Below the pieces are notes generated by a model, which was given only the letters and a program-made list of their open reading frames with translations, was not told the DNA's origin and did no database searches. Of a DNA stretch of 64,000 nt, positions 8,545-18,251 are shown piece after piece. The stretch's first letter is position 1; each line of letters begins with the position of its first letter. Origin of the DNA: Candidatus Hodarchaeota archaeon (GTDB lineage Archaea; Asgardarchaeota; Heimdallarchaeia; Hodarchaeales; Hodarchaeaceae); NCBI GenBank assembly GCA_016840035.1, contig JAEOTC010000030.1, positions 1-64,000 of the forward strand. Reading direction: 5' to 3'. Made by a program: the position numbers and the translations under genes.

Positions 8545-9564
8545 TTAAGTATTCCGCAGAATAATTGGAATTTTAGTTCCACAAGAGGAACAATTATTAC
8601 CGTTTAACCCTAATGCTGTTGTAAAAAATCTTTCCCTTTTGATGACAAGATTTCCACAATTATGGCAGTATGTGTGATTTCCTTTATGTCCTGAAACATT
8701 TCCAATGTATACATATCTTAATCCAACTTCGGTTGCTATTTTCATTGCATTTTCTAATGTTTTTACAGGAGTGTATGGTAGGTGATCTAGTTTATAGTCA
8801 GGTCGAAACGCAGAGAAGTGAAGAGGGACTAATGGGCTGAGTTTATCACGAATCCATTCACACATCTCCCGAATCATTGGTTCTGAGTCATTTTTTGTCG
8901 GAATTATAAGGTTAGTTAGTTCCAAATGGACTCCCTTTGTATAGAAAATCTCACAAGTGCGTAAAATTGGTTTCCAAGAGGGTGATGCACAAATTTCCTT
9001 ATAGAATTCAGAAGAAAATCCCTTGATATCAATATTAGCTGCATCAATGTATGGAGTAAGCGATTCAGCTAATCTTCTAGTAATATAACCGTTATCTACT
9101 ACTGCCATTTTAATATTATGCTCACGAGCTAGCTTAGCAATATCTCGAACAAACTCAAAGGCAATCATTGGCTCATTGTATGTGGAGGCTATTAATTTCA
9201 TGTTCCTTGTTAGACATTCTTGAACTATTTCAGCTGGAGTTACTTTCCTTAGCCTTGATATGTCACTGTTTGCTTTCTGCATCGAGATATGATGATTCTG
9301 ACAATGTAAACATCCCAAGTTACACCCGTATGATCCAAAAGAAAGTATTTTCTTCCCAGGATAGAAATGATAAAGCGGTTTTTTTTCAATTGGATCCTCG
9401 GCTAGTCGACCATGGATTAGGCCATAAGTTCTAGGTTCAATTTTAGTCCCCCTACGTACTCGTGCTCCACACCAACCGACTTCATTTTCAGTAAGTTGAC
9501 ATAAGCGCGGACAAGCTGTGCATTGAAGCGCTCCTGATTTTAATTCCCGATGGAAATCCCACAA
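8545..9564 (-). CDS. AmmeMemoRadiSam-type radical SAM enzyme
   Basis: A 339-residue radical SAM protein. The [4Fe-4S] motif CNLGCLHC sits at 81-88. An N-terminal Cys group (C15, C18, C22, C32) and a C-terminal zinc-ribbon-like set (YCHNCG and CSSCG) flank the barrel. This layout matches the radical SAM member of the AmmeMemoRadiSam system (COG1180-like, related to pyruvate formate-lyase activase). Its AMMECR1 and Memo partners are not in the window. TTG 9564 is the apparent start, since no ATG precedes the N-terminal Cys cluster. Stop lies one base from the JAMM gene's stop. The reaction it catalyses is unknown. Confidence 0.85.
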   Translation of the reverse strand: MWDFHRELKSGALQCTACPRLCQLTENEVGWCGARVRRGTKIEPRTYGLIHGRLAEDPIEKKPLYHFYPGKKILSFGSYGCNLGCLHCQNHHISMQKANSDISRLRKVTPAEIVQECLTRNMKLIASTYNEPMIAFEFVRDIAKLAREHNIKMAVVDNGYITRRLAESLTPYIDAANIDIKGFSSEFYKEICASPSWKPILRTCEIFYTKGVHLELTNLIIPTKNDSEPMIREMCEWIRDKLSPLVPLHFSAFRPDYKLDHLPYTPVKTLENAMKIATEVGLRYVYIGNVSGHKGNHTYCHNCGNLVIKRERFFTTALGLNGNNCSSCGTKIPIILRNT

Positions 9565-9668
9565 TTTACGGTCAAAACTCCGATCTTATTTGTGAATGAA
9601 AGATGTGAGCTCTGATTTTATTTGAGGAGATAATTGAATAAAAATTTACCGAAATTTCTTGATTTTGA

Positions 9669-10403
9669 TTAGTTTGCACTATAAGTTTCATTAGTTTGGT
9701 GGAAAGTAATTAATCCCTTTTCCATCATGCGTCCTACTGTTCTAGTAATAATAACCGGAGAAGTACTTCCCTCTAAAGACGTTTTCAGCTGATCCAACGT
9801 AATTCTGCCTTTTCTCATTAATTCTGCTAATATATCGACCTCAGGAATATCTTCTGCTGATTCTTCAAGGAGGAAGGATAAAATTCCATTTTCACTCTGA
9901 ATTTGTTTTATATCTTGACTTAGTTTCGTCCATTCTTCCTCTTTTTGCTCCACTTCTTGAGTTAATTTAGTCTCGATAGTTTGAATTTTCATCCCGTAAT
10001 CAGTAATAGCGATTTTTGTGTTATCTACATCTAATTTAATCTTTTCTATCTCCTTTTTGATAGTTCCTGTACTCATTTCAACAGTTTTTAACTCTCTATC
10101 AATGTCACGAACTCGCATCTCTTTATTCTTTTCTTCATCTATGACTTGTGATTGTTTCTGTTTTAGATTCTGAATTAAATTTTTATTACTAGCAATATCG
10201 TCCTTGAATGCTGCAATTTTAGCTCCTTGCTCTGTTATATCTGTATCAACAGCCTCTTTTTCTTTTATGAGAGTCTCAAGATACTCTTGTGTAGTTTTAA
10301 ATTCCTGTATCCGTGTGTGAAGGAGCTGAGAAATATCCTCTCTTAATCGATTTAGCGCTTCATCACTTCGAATGTACTTTTCTCGTATTGTATCAGTATC
10401 CAT
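9669..10403 (-). CDS. Coiled-coil protein with C-terminal winged helix (B)
   Basis: A 244-residue protein not recognised as a named family. Residues about 15-170 are an almost unbroken charged coiled coil rich in Glu, Lys, Gln and Ile. Residues about 180-240 look like a winged helix: PEVDILAELMRKGRITLDQL, then helix VIITRTVGRMMEKGLITF and a wing. It starts three bases after the stop of the upstream gene, which has the same architecture, so the two are probably co-transcribed duplicates that pair as a heterodimer. A coiled coil plus winged helix could serve in scaffolding, chromatin or ESCRT-like assemblies; nothing in the sequence decides among these. Confidence 0.7.
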   Translation of the reverse strand: MDTDTIREKYIRSDEALNRLREDISQLLHTRIQEFKTTQEYLETLIKEKEAVDTDITEQGAKIAAFKDDIASNKNLIQNLKQKQSQVIDEEKNKEMRVRDIDRELKTVEMSTGTIKKEIEKIKLDVDNTKIAITDYGMKIQTIETKLTQEVEQKEEEWTKLSQDIKQIQSENGILSFLLEESAEDIPEVDILAELMRKGRITLDQLKTSLEGSTSPVIITRTVGRMMEKGLITFHQTNETYSAN

Positions 10404-10406
10404 CGC

Positions 10407-11174
10407 TTATACTTCCATTTCAAATAAATCTATTTTATCCTTAACTTCAATAGATTCTAAAACTGGATCAAATGTAAGAACGTTCCTTTCAGCTAGCTTC
10501 GATAAAATCGTTTTCAGAGATTCGAGATCAGTTCCCAACGCTGATCGAATTTCGATGATTGTTGACTTGGGACTAGGTTTATTGGCTAAAAATCGGATCA
10601 GATTCACTTCAGGAGTTTGTAAATATGTCTGACTTAGGATTCTTATGGCTTTAAATCTATAAGTAAGCATGTCCTTGTCATTCTGTAACCGTTCACACCT
10701 ATCTTGGATTTTTTGAATTTTTGAATCATATTCAGGTTGTAATTCATCATATTTCTTTCTTAAGTCAAGAAGTTCGTCCTTATCCTTCTGCAATATTGTC
10801 GATAAAGAATCTTTTTCGGATTCTAATCCTGTAAGATGGTTTTGGTCAGTCGATAACCTTGATTGGAACTCGGAGAGTTTCTCATTCTGTAAATTTAGGT
10901 TAGATTCATGTGAGGAGATTTCTTTCTCAATTTCTTTTATTTCATTTAATAGGGCTTGCTGATCGTTTGTTAAATCGGAAATTTCACGAGTTTGTTCATT
11001 TGATGCCCTTCTTAAATCTCCAATATGGGTTTTAAGTGATTCGAGTTCATTGATTAGGGAATTTAAGTCATCCCGTATTAATTGAACCCTACTTTGGAAT
11101 TTTGTAACCAATTCCTCCAACGTGAGATGAATCTTGCGTATTTCTTCTGCGGATCTTGGAGTTTCTATTGTCAT
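10407..11174 (-). CDS. Coiled-coil protein with C-terminal winged helix (A)
   Basis: First gene of a two-gene unit. The 255-residue product has a long coiled coil (about 10-165) and a C-terminal winged-helix-like segment (about 180-240: TPEVNLIRFLANKPSPKSTI, then LGTDLESLKTILSKLAERNVLTF). Its architecture mirrors that of the following gene (9669-10403), although sequence identity looks low. No membrane segment or catalytic motif is seen. ATG start at 11174. It is divergent from the Hsp20 gene, with a 233-base shared promoter region. Confidence 0.7.
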   Translation of the reverse strand: MTIETPRSAEEIRKIHLTLEELVTKFQSRVQLIRDDLNSLINELESLKTHIGDLRRASNEQTREISDLTNDQQALLNEIKEIEKEISSHESNLNLQNEKLSEFQSRLSTDQNHLTGLESEKDSLSTILQKDKDELLDLRKKYDELQPEYDSKIQKIQDRCERLQNDKDMLTYRFKAIRILSQTYLQTPEVNLIRFLANKPSPKSTIIEIRSALGTDLESLKTILSKLAERNVLTFDPVLESIEVKDKIDLFEMEV

Positions 11175-11407
11175 AACCTCTGATTCTTTTTCTGTGCAAG
11201 GAGCTTAATTCTAGGTTCACGGACAGACGGGAGGTATAAAAAATATTCTTAACCATCTTTGGACGAATAAAATTTCTTCACTAGTTGTGAATAAAAATCG
11301 AAAAAATAAAATTATGTGAATAAATTTATAAATTCAAATTTCCAAGGATTACATAAGCATATATGATAAATAACAACTGATAAAAATCAAATAGGAAGAA
11401 ATATAAA

Positions 11408-12040
11408 ATGCCAAATTCAACAGGAGATAATTATGATGATGACCGCTTCCCAAGACGGAGACGAGGCTCTGAAAACCCATTCGATGAACTCATGAAGCAT
11501 TTTCTGAGCCAGTTCGGACAGGGTTTTGATTTTGAGAATTTATTTGACTCTATGGATTTTTTTATTGAAGATTTGCTTCGAAAATTTAATCGAAACTTCA
11601 TGCCTTCGACTGGTGACATTGAAGACAATCCTCCAGGTTTTGTATGGGGCTTTAGGATGACCAGTGGGCCTGATGGCCGTCCTAGAATTGAACGTTTTGG
11701 CAATACCCCCCAAAAAGTGGATTCTGGGAAAAGTCAATATCGACCATCTCCAGAACGAGAACCACTTGTTGATGTGATTGAAGATATTGAGGTATTACGT
11801 GTTATTGCCGAAATTCCAGGCGTTAGAAAGGAGAACATTGATTTATCCTCCACCGATAAAAGTCTCCTAATCCAAGCTGAATCTGATGATCATCGTCGTA
11901 AGTACTATAAAGAAGTGGACTTACCTTGTGAGATTGTACCTGAATCTGCAAGTGCTAAGTTTAAAAACGGAGTACTTGAGGTCGAACTGACAAAAGAAAA
12001 ATGTTTAGAAGAATCAGGTACTAGAATTAATGTATCTTAG
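11408..12040 (+). CDS. Small heat shock protein, Hsp20 family
   Basis: A 210-residue alpha-crystallin-type chaperone. A polar N-terminal arm (about 1-115) with helical Phe-rich segments (NPFDELMKHFLSQF) precedes the alpha-crystallin domain (about 118-200), seen from DVIEDIEVLRVIAEIPGVRKENI through KYYKEVDLPCEI to the conserved A-x-F-K-N-G-V-L-E-V signature. A final TRINVS lacks a clear I-x-I tail. It holds unfolding proteins for refolding or degradation. It precedes the CDC48 unfoldase by 36 bases on the same strand, a sensible proteostasis pairing. A purine-rich AGGAAG lies just before ATG 11408. Confidence 0.85.
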   Translation: MPNSTGDNYDDDRFPRRRRGSENPFDELMKHFLSQFGQGFDFENLFDSMDFFIEDLLRKFNRNFMPSTGDIEDNPPGFVWGFRMTSGPDGRPRIERFGNTPQKVDSGKSQYRPSPEREPLVDVIEDIEVLRVIAEIPGVRKENIDLSSTDKSLLIQAESDDHRRKYYKEVDLPCEIVPESASAKFKNGVLEVELTKEKCLEESGTRINVS

Positions 12041-12076
12041 GAGCACGGATGCAGCTTTAACAAGGGACTGAATATA

Positions 12077-14263
12077 TTGAATTTAAGTGAATACCAGCTT
12101 AAGGTTGCTGAAGCAAAATATCGTGATGTGGGGAAGGGTATCGCTCGTATCCCCAAAAGGATTATGAAACAACTTGAGTTACGATCTGGAGATGTAATCG
12201 AATTAGAAGGTAAATCATCGTTAAAAACCTCCGCGATTGTATGGCCAGCATATTCAGAAGATGAATCTGTTGATATAATACTCGTTGATCGTATCACAAG
12301 ACAAAATGCAGGAGTCCATTTAGATGATAGCATTACACTTAGGAGAGCAATTACGCTAAATGCAACATCGGTTACTCTTCACGCTACTTCTACAAATACT
12401 TTAGGTAATGCAAAAGTCTTTTTCCACCAAAAACTGCAGGGAAGAGCGTTATCAGTTGGGGATCGAATGCGATTTGGTTCTATGGACAACATCTTTGAGT
12501 ACAGAGTAGTTGATGTACAACCTGATAACGAATCAGTCATGGTGAATAAAGAAACGAAAATTATAATCGAGTCTGAGGCTACATCCCTTCATGAAGATCA
12601 AGTGGAGAGTAAAGCGATCCCGAAGGTTTCCTACGAAGATATTGGAGGATTAGATGAAACCATTAAAAATTTAAGAGAAATGGTTGAACTCCCCATGCGT
12701 TATCCCGAATTATTCCAGCGTTTGGGGGTGAATCCTCCAAAAGGAGTATTGCTTCATGGACCTCCAGGAACAGGTAAAACATTGTTAGCGAAGGCAGTTG
12801 CCAGTGAGTCAGCTTCTCATTTTATACATGTTTCGGGACCAGAAATAATGTCAAAGTTCTATGGAGAGAGTGAACAGAAAATTCGAGAAATATTTGAAGA
12901 AGCTGCTCAGAACGAACCCAGTATTATATTTATTGATGAGATTGATAGTATTGCTCCAAAAAGAGATGATCAAGGATCCGGGGAAGTAGAGAGACGAATC
13001 GTATCACAAATGTTATCTCTGATGGATGGTTTGAGTGGAAGAGGAGAAATTATTGTTATTGGAGCAACTAATCGACCTAATTCAATAGATCCTGCATTAA
13101 GACGCCCTGGACGATTTGATAGAGAGATAGAAATTCCCGTTCCGACCTCGGAAGCAAGAAAAGTCATTCTTGAAATTCAAACTCGGTATATGCCATTGTC
13201 TGAAGATGTCAATTTAGATGACATTGTAGAACAAACCAAAGGATTTGTTGGAGCTGATCTTACCTCGTTGACAAAGGAATCAGGAATGAAAGCCATTAGA
13301 AGATTGTTTCCTCAGATTGTTTGGGGTGAGACTCTACCAATGGAATTACTTAATCAGATTTCAGTAACCTCTGATGATTTTGAAAAGGCCTTAAGGGGAG
13401 TAAAACCGAGCGCATTACGAGAAGTGCTGGTAGATGTTCCTAAAGTATCTTGGAATGATATAGGAGGACTTGATGAGGTTAAACGCAGACTTCGTGAAGC
13501 AATTGAATGGCCCACTATATTTCCTTCATTATATGAGTATATGGGCACAGATCCTCCTCGAGGAATACTCTTAACAGGTTCACCCGGCACAGGAAAAACT
13601 TTGTTAGTTAAAGCACTAGCTAATCAGTCTTCACGTAATTTTATTTCAATTAAAGGTTCGGAAATTCATTCAAAGTGGATTGGAGAAAGTGAGCGTACAG
13701 TACAAGAAATCTTTCGAAAAGCAAAACTGACAACTCCCTGTATAATATTTTTTGATGAAATAGAAACTATTTTCCCCATTCGTAAGGAATCTAATCCCAG
13801 TTCTGAGAGGCTGGTCACTACTCTACTCACCGAAATGGATGGATTAGTAGAGATGGATGACATTATTGTCATTGGTGCCACAAATCGACCTGATATGATA
13901 GATCCAGCAATTCTACGGCCGGGCAGATTTGATTATATCATCGATTTACCCCTTCCTGACATGACAGCCCGTGAAAAAATTTTAGAGATTCACATAAGGA
14001 ATAAGCCCTTAAATCCTAAAGTGTCAATAACATCACTAGCTAAACTTACAGATGGGTTTAGTGGAGCGGAATTAAAAGGAATCGTGAATTTAGCATCTTC
14101 ATATGCCACTTCGAGATTTTTATCTGGTATTAAGAAGAACTCCCCGGCCCCCACTGATTTAGAGATCCAATCAAGGCTCGAATCTAAAAAACCAACAATA
14201 GAAATTCATGATTTTGAGAAAGCGATAAACACTATTCGTACAACGTCGAAAAATCGTCTTTAA
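12077..14263 (+). CDS. cdc48: CDC48/VAT-family double AAA+ ATPase
   Basis: A 728-residue CDC48/p97/VAT homologue. The N-terminal double-psi barrel (IARIPKRIMKQLELRSGDVI) and second N subdomain are followed by two AAA+ modules. D1 Walker A is GPPGTGKT (about 228-235), with FIDEIDSIAPKR and the RRPGRFDREIEI arginine-finger region. D2 Walker A is GSPGTGKT (about 500), with FFDEIETIFP and RPGRFDYIIDLP. It unfolds substrates for the proteasome. D2 differs from the usual GPPGTGKT and DEIDAIAP patterns but keeps Lys, Asp and Glu. TTG 12077 is the likely start, preceded by AGGGA. It heads a tight run with a PAC2-like protein, an ArsR-like regulator and TmcA. Confidence 0.93.
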   Translation: MNLSEYQLKVAEAKYRDVGKGIARIPKRIMKQLELRSGDVIELEGKSSLKTSAIVWPAYSEDESVDIILVDRITRQNAGVHLDDSITLRRAITLNATSVTLHATSTNTLGNAKVFFHQKLQGRALSVGDRMRFGSMDNIFEYRVVDVQPDNESVMVNKETKIIIESEATSLHEDQVESKAIPKVSYEDIGGLDETIKNLREMVELPMRYPELFQRLGVNPPKGVLLHGPPGTGKTLLAKAVASESASHFIHVSGPEIMSKFYGESEQKIREIFEEAAQNEPSIIFIDEIDSIAPKRDDQGSGEVERRIVSQMLSLMDGLSGRGEIIVIGATNRPNSIDPALRRPGRFDREIEIPVPTSEARKVILEIQTRYMPLSEDVNLDDIVEQTKGFVGADLTSLTKESGMKAIRRLFPQIVWGETLPMELLNQISVTSDDFEKALRGVKPSALREVLVDVPKVSWNDIGGLDEVKRRLREAIEWPTIFPSLYEYMGTDPPRGILLTGSPGTGKTLLVKALANQSSRNFISIKGSEIHSKWIGESERTVQEIFRKAKLTTPCIIFFDEIETIFPIRKESNPSSERLVTTLLTEMDGLVEMDDIIVIGATNRPDMIDPAILRPGRFDYIIDLPLPDMTAREKILEIHIRNKPLNPKVSITSLAKLTDGFSGAELKGIVNLASSYATSRFLSGIKKNSPAPTDLEIQSRLESKKPTIEIHDFEKAINTIRTTSKNRL

Positions 14264-14296
14264 GATTATATGTGAAATAAAAAGTGACGTGATCTA

Positions 14297-15094
14297 TTGT
14301 ATCTGGAAAAATTAACAGAAGAAATTGAAGAATGGTTAGAAAAGGCTGATGAGGAGGAGACTCTTCGTTTTCTAGGGAGACCAGTACCTGGAGATACAGA
14401 TGGAATCATCATATTAGAATTATTGGGCTATTATGGAGCAGTAGCTCAATCTATAACAAAGGAACTGCAACAACTAAGTGAAAAAAGTATAAAACTAGCT
14501 GGAGTTTTTTCTAGTTACTTCAATGAGATGATTCAATTCATAGCTGGAGATATACTACTTCCTGTCTCATTGGTTCAAGTTCAAATTGGATCAAATCGTT
14601 TTATTCTCACAACAAGCAGCTTTGCTATTCCAGATGTAATTAGTTATCAGCTCTCTGAGGAATTATGGAAATATTATAAAAAGCTCAATCCTTCTAAAGT
14701 CATTATCATTGATGGTGTTCATAATTATCGTCGAGATACTACTTCGATTCCCGAAGTTCATAAACTAAATTCATCAAATTCTGGAGTGGAGTTCCATAAG
14801 AGGAATATTTCCGATTTCACAATGATGGGTCAGGCCGCCAGTTCTTTTCTAACATATTATTCCAATAATGAAAATATTCCCATTGAATTACTTACTGTCG
14901 ATTCATTTGCCGATTACGACCCAATATCTGCTTTAGAGTTATTAAAAGTAATTACAAATGATTATAACATAAAACATGATTTTTCCAATCTTCTAAAGGA
15001 AATCAAGATTTTTCAAAAGTCATTTCAAACCTCCAAAGGAAGTATTACTGATGAAAACAAAAATTCCCTACCTGATACTCAATTCTTTTTATAA
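14297..15094 (+). CDS. PAC2-like (proteasome assembly chaperone family) protein
   Basis: A 265-residue soluble protein. The course of hydrophobic strands, PSKVIIIDGVHNYRRD near 135, the glycine step MMGQAASSFL near 176, and LLTVDSFADYDPISALELLKVI near 197-218 resemble the PAC2 fold of proteasome assembly chaperones, but identity is weak. Location 33 bases after CDC48 fits a role with the proteasome. It starts at TTG 14297. A second, clearer PAC2 protein is encoded at 55609-56364. Confidence 0.5.
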   Translation: MYLEKLTEEIEEWLEKADEEETLRFLGRPVPGDTDGIIILELLGYYGAVAQSITKELQQLSEKSIKLAGVFSSYFNEMIQFIAGDILLPVSLVQVQIGSNRFILTTSSFAIPDVISYQLSEELWKYYKKLNPSKVIIIDGVHNYRRDTTSIPEVHKLNSSNSGVEFHKRNISDFTMMGQAASSFLTYYSNNENIPIELLTVDSFADYDPISALELLKVITNDYNIKHDFSNLLKEIKIFQKSFQTSKGSITDENKNSLPDTQFFL

Positions 15095-15106
15095 CTGGTG
15101 AAGTAA

Positions 15107-15670
15107 ATGAACAATAATCCAAATGAAGAAATAGAAATAATTCTAAAGATCCTTTCCTATCAGATTGAAAGTAATAAATCTATAAATTTTCAAGAAATTG
15201 ATAAAATCCTTCATTTACTCTCAAATCGTACAAGAAGAAGAATGCTAGTTGAGTTGGCTCAGGAAGAAGGGTTCGTTAATGATCTTGTTAAACGCCTGAA
15301 TGATCACCCACAATCCATAATAAGACATTTAGATGTTCTTAAAAAACAAAATCTGGTCATTGGGAAAGAAAGGCAGGGAGAAGGTCCTGGACGGCCTCGT
15401 CTTTATTACACCCTCTTTCCAGGAGTAGCAAAGTTTATTCAGAAATCTGAAACGAAAAACAGTAGAGAGAATCAATCACATATTTGTAGCAGCTTTCCTC
15501 TGTTAAATACCATTAAACAACAGCTTAATAAGCGCATATCACATACTGAACAGAGAAAGATCGTCTCTGAAGTAGAATCAATTAAGAAAGAGCACGAAAT
15601 GGCACTTGAGGTGTGTAATGAAATCCTTGCTACAATGAAGAAAAAAGTAACAAAAATTCAAGTCGATTAA
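15107..15670 (+). CDS. ArsR-like winged-helix regulator
   Basis: A 187-residue protein with an ArsR/TrmB-like winged helix at about 25-105: LSNRTRRRMLVELAQEEGFVNDL, the recognition helix region HPQSIIRHLDVLKKQNLV, and a wing ending GRPRLYYTL. The C-terminal part is a helical, probably dimerising tail. No Cys metal site of the classical ArsR type is seen. It sits 12 bases after the PAC2-like gene and 13 bases before TmcA, so it may regulate its own operon; that is inference. Confidence 0.75.
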   Translation: MNNNPNEEIEIILKILSYQIESNKSINFQEIDKILHLLSNRTRRRMLVELAQEEGFVNDLVKRLNDHPQSIIRHLDVLKKQNLVIGKERQGEGPGRPRLYYTLFPGVAKFIQKSETKNSRENQSHICSSFPLLNTIKQQLNKRISHTEQRKIVSEVESIKKEHEMALEVCNEILATMKKKVTKIQVD

Positions 15671-15683
15671 GAGAAGAAGCAGT

Positions 15684-17936
15684 ATGCCGAGTAGCTCTCT
15701 GAGTCAAGATCAAATAATCAGCCATTCTCGGACAATTATTCTCTTTGAGAGTCTTGAGAGTGGAGTTAACTCTTTCTCTAACTTCTTCAAATCGCTTTAT
15801 GATTCAAAACGTTTTAGCATCAACGGTGCAATCATCGGGGAAGAGAATATACTTCATAACGGTTTCTTCAGCGCTATTGAGAGTCTCCTCCCATATTTTC
15901 CGAATGTACATAAGTATTCGCAAAATGAGACACATTTATTATTAGGTTCGACAAATGATTTCATTTTTCTTGATCTAACCCAGAATTTTAATCCTAATAA
16001 GTTAATAATTGCTATCGAAACCGTAATTGCTGGTGGAGTCATTGTACTCCTTGGTAAAGACTATGAAACTTGGCTTAAGACTGTAAATAAACACCGTTTC
16101 ACTTTTTCTCAGAAATCTAATTTGTTAAATCACTTTCTGAAAGAATTTCAACGTAATTCAGGTTGTATTAATGCAAACGATAAGGAATTCGATATTACAC
16201 CTTATTTCAAACCAGTATCATTGAAAAATATACTTTCAGAAGAATTCTTGGGAATTCCCATTTCCAATGATCAAAATACTTTGATCAAGTATCTTTCTGA
16301 AGCCCTTGAAGACAACAAAGGTAGTAATTTTATCAATGTTATTGTTGCGGATCGTGGAAGAGGAAAATCAGCTGCTACAGGTTTAGCCTTAGTCAATTTA
16401 ATTACATCCAATTCTTCACGAATATATCGAATTGTCATTTCTGCTCTGAGTATTTCTTCCACACAGAGAATTTTTTCATTTATTCAACAAGGGCTAGAAC
16501 GTAAAGAATTAAAATTTCATATCCAGATGAAAGATGGTAAAATTGCCGGAATATACATCTCAAAGGGAAGTAAAATAGAATTTCGCGTTTCAGGAGAGAT
16601 TTCACGAGATATAAAATGCGATATCTTAATTATTGACGAAGCAGCCGCTTTTCCACAAGAGAAATTAACAGAAATCCTTTCTAATACATCACAAAAGGTA
16701 TTTATTACTACAATTCATGGTTATGAAGGAACTGGTAGAAGTTTTCAATACAAGATCTTACAGATGATAGAACAGAGTTCCAAGTTCGATTACAGAAGAT
16801 TTACTCTCAGTGAACCAATACGGTATAGAGATGGGGATTTGATTGAAAAACTACTCAATGATACTTTCTTGTTAGATGTGGAACCTTCATCTCTTGATTT
16901 CACTGAAATTAGTAGTTTAAATAAGGATATAAACTTAATACACCTTAAACAACCTTCTGATCTATTTAATGCTGAAAATTTTGAGTTATTGAAAGAAATA
17001 ATGGGACTCCTCGTTTATTCTCATTATAGAAACCAACCAAACGATTTTCTACTAATTGCGGACTCTTATAGGCATTCTCTTGCTTATCTGAGTCATCCAA
17101 CAGGTGATAATAATGGAAGCAACATTCTCCTCGCATGTCAGCTAGCTGAAGAGGGGGGTTTGGCAAATGATATCATCAACAAAGGAAGGGAAGGGCAGTT
17201 TATTGAGGGTGAGATTATTCCAACGGTGGCAATAAGACATTTTTCGTCTGATTTTGCAAAGTTAAAAGGGCTAAGGATAGTAAGAATTGCAACACATCCA
17301 CGTTTTCGGAACATGGGTTTAGGACGAATTGCTGTAGAAGATTTGATAAGAAGTAACCAGACACTAGATTGGATCGGGGTGAGTTTTGGAGCAACAACCA
17401 AATTAGTTAAATTTTGGAAGAAGTTTGGATTTAGAGCAATCCATATTAGACCAATAAAAACTCCAGAGACCTCTGAATGGAATATAGTATTTGTAAAACC
17501 CTTTTCCCCACATGCACAGAAGTACATTCAAGATGCTTCGAGTGATTTTTTGTACCAATTTTTCCATTTGTTACGACAATCATTGTTTGAAATGAAACCT
17601 GAATTGGTACTTCAAATCATACGTTCTTGTGTTTCTCTACCAAATTACAAAGTAAGAACAACTGAAAGTGGACGATATCGCTTAAATAAATTCAATGAAG
17701 GAAATATCAATTTTTTGCTAGCTGTGGATGTAATTTACGAATTGACCGTTGCGTATTTTGTAAGGCCTCTCAAAATCACTCTGAGTCCTTCTCAGGAGTT
17801 ACTTTTGATTACTAGAATTCTTCAGGGAAGGACTTGGGGACAAACTTTAGGAAAAATAGGTCTATCATGGAATGAAGCGAACGCTTTGCTACTTAAAGCT
17901 GTGAAAAAAATAACACGAAGCATTTCAACAGAATAA
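15684..17936 (+). CDS. tmcA: tRNA(Met)/rRNA cytidine acetyltransferase TmcA/Nat10-like
   Basis: A 750-residue RNA N4-acetylcytidine synthase. Order of domains: N-terminal helicase-like domain, then an ATPase core with Walker A DRGRGKSA (about 223-230) and Walker B LIIDEAAAFP (about 316), motif TTIHGYEGTGRSF, a GNAT acetyltransferase domain with RIATHPRFRNMGLGRIAVEDL (acetyl-CoA loop, about 535-555) and GVSFGATTKLVKFWKKFGF, and a C-terminal tRNA-binding tail. All active-site motifs are present. It acetylates cytidine in tRNA or rRNA using ATP and acetyl-CoA. Last gene of the CDC48 run. Confidence 0.92.
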   Translation: MPSSSLSQDQIISHSRTIILFESLESGVNSFSNFFKSLYDSKRFSINGAIIGEENILHNGFFSAIESLLPYFPNVHKYSQNETHLLLGSTNDFIFLDLTQNFNPNKLIIAIETVIAGGVIVLLGKDYETWLKTVNKHRFTFSQKSNLLNHFLKEFQRNSGCINANDKEFDITPYFKPVSLKNILSEEFLGIPISNDQNTLIKYLSEALEDNKGSNFINVIVADRGRGKSAATGLALVNLITSNSSRIYRIVISALSISSTQRIFSFIQQGLERKELKFHIQMKDGKIAGIYISKGSKIEFRVSGEISRDIKCDILIIDEAAAFPQEKLTEILSNTSQKVFITTIHGYEGTGRSFQYKILQMIEQSSKFDYRRFTLSEPIRYRDGDLIEKLLNDTFLLDVEPSSLDFTEISSLNKDINLIHLKQPSDLFNAENFELLKEIMGLLVYSHYRNQPNDFLLIADSYRHSLAYLSHPTGDNNGSNILLACQLAEEGGLANDIINKGREGQFIEGEIIPTVAIRHFSSDFAKLKGLRIVRIATHPRFRNMGLGRIAVEDLIRSNQTLDWIGVSFGATTKLVKFWKKFGFRAIHIRPIKTPETSEWNIVFVKPFSPHAQKYIQDASSDFLYQFFHLLRQSLFEMKPELVLQIIRSCVSLPNYKVRTTESGRYRLNKFNEGNINFLLAVDVIYELTVAYFVRPLKITLSPSQELLLITRILQGRTWGQTLGKIGLSWNEANALLLKAVKKITRSISTE

Positions 17937-17954
17937 ATGATTTCTTGATACCAT

Positions 17955-18251
17955 TTACATGTTTTCGAGTAAATCATCCAATGGTGAGGTCGTTTTATGG
18001 GAAATCTTTTCTTGAATTGCCGTGTTTGAAAATATGGGCATTCCGTTATTAAATGTTTTAGCTTTATACTTATCTATCTGAATTATATTACAAAATAAAT
18101 TCATTGAGCAATTCATAAATGTTTTAAATTCTGAATTATCAATAACAGCTAATTTTCCTTTGTCACATTCACAAATAATATCGGAGGAGCCCTCTATTCT
18201 TTGTTTCGGAGTTTTTGTTAACTGGTTGAAAAATGATTGCCAAGAAGACAT
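17955..18251 (-). CDS. Small hypothetical protein
   Basis: A 98-residue ORF convergent with TmcA, 18 bases from its stop. It contains Cys residues (IICECDKG, FMNCSMNLFCN) but no motif I recognise. Composition is like a soluble protein, and ATG 18251 is a plausible start. The tight convergent spacing is like that of genuine genes in this window, which is the main reason to keep it. It could still be a chance ORF. Confidence 0.4.
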   Translation of the reverse strand: MSSWQSFFNQLTKTPKQRIEGSSDIICECDKGKLAVIDNSEFKTFMNCSMNLFCNIIQIDKYKAKTFNNGMPIFSNTAIQEKISHKTTSPLDDLLENM

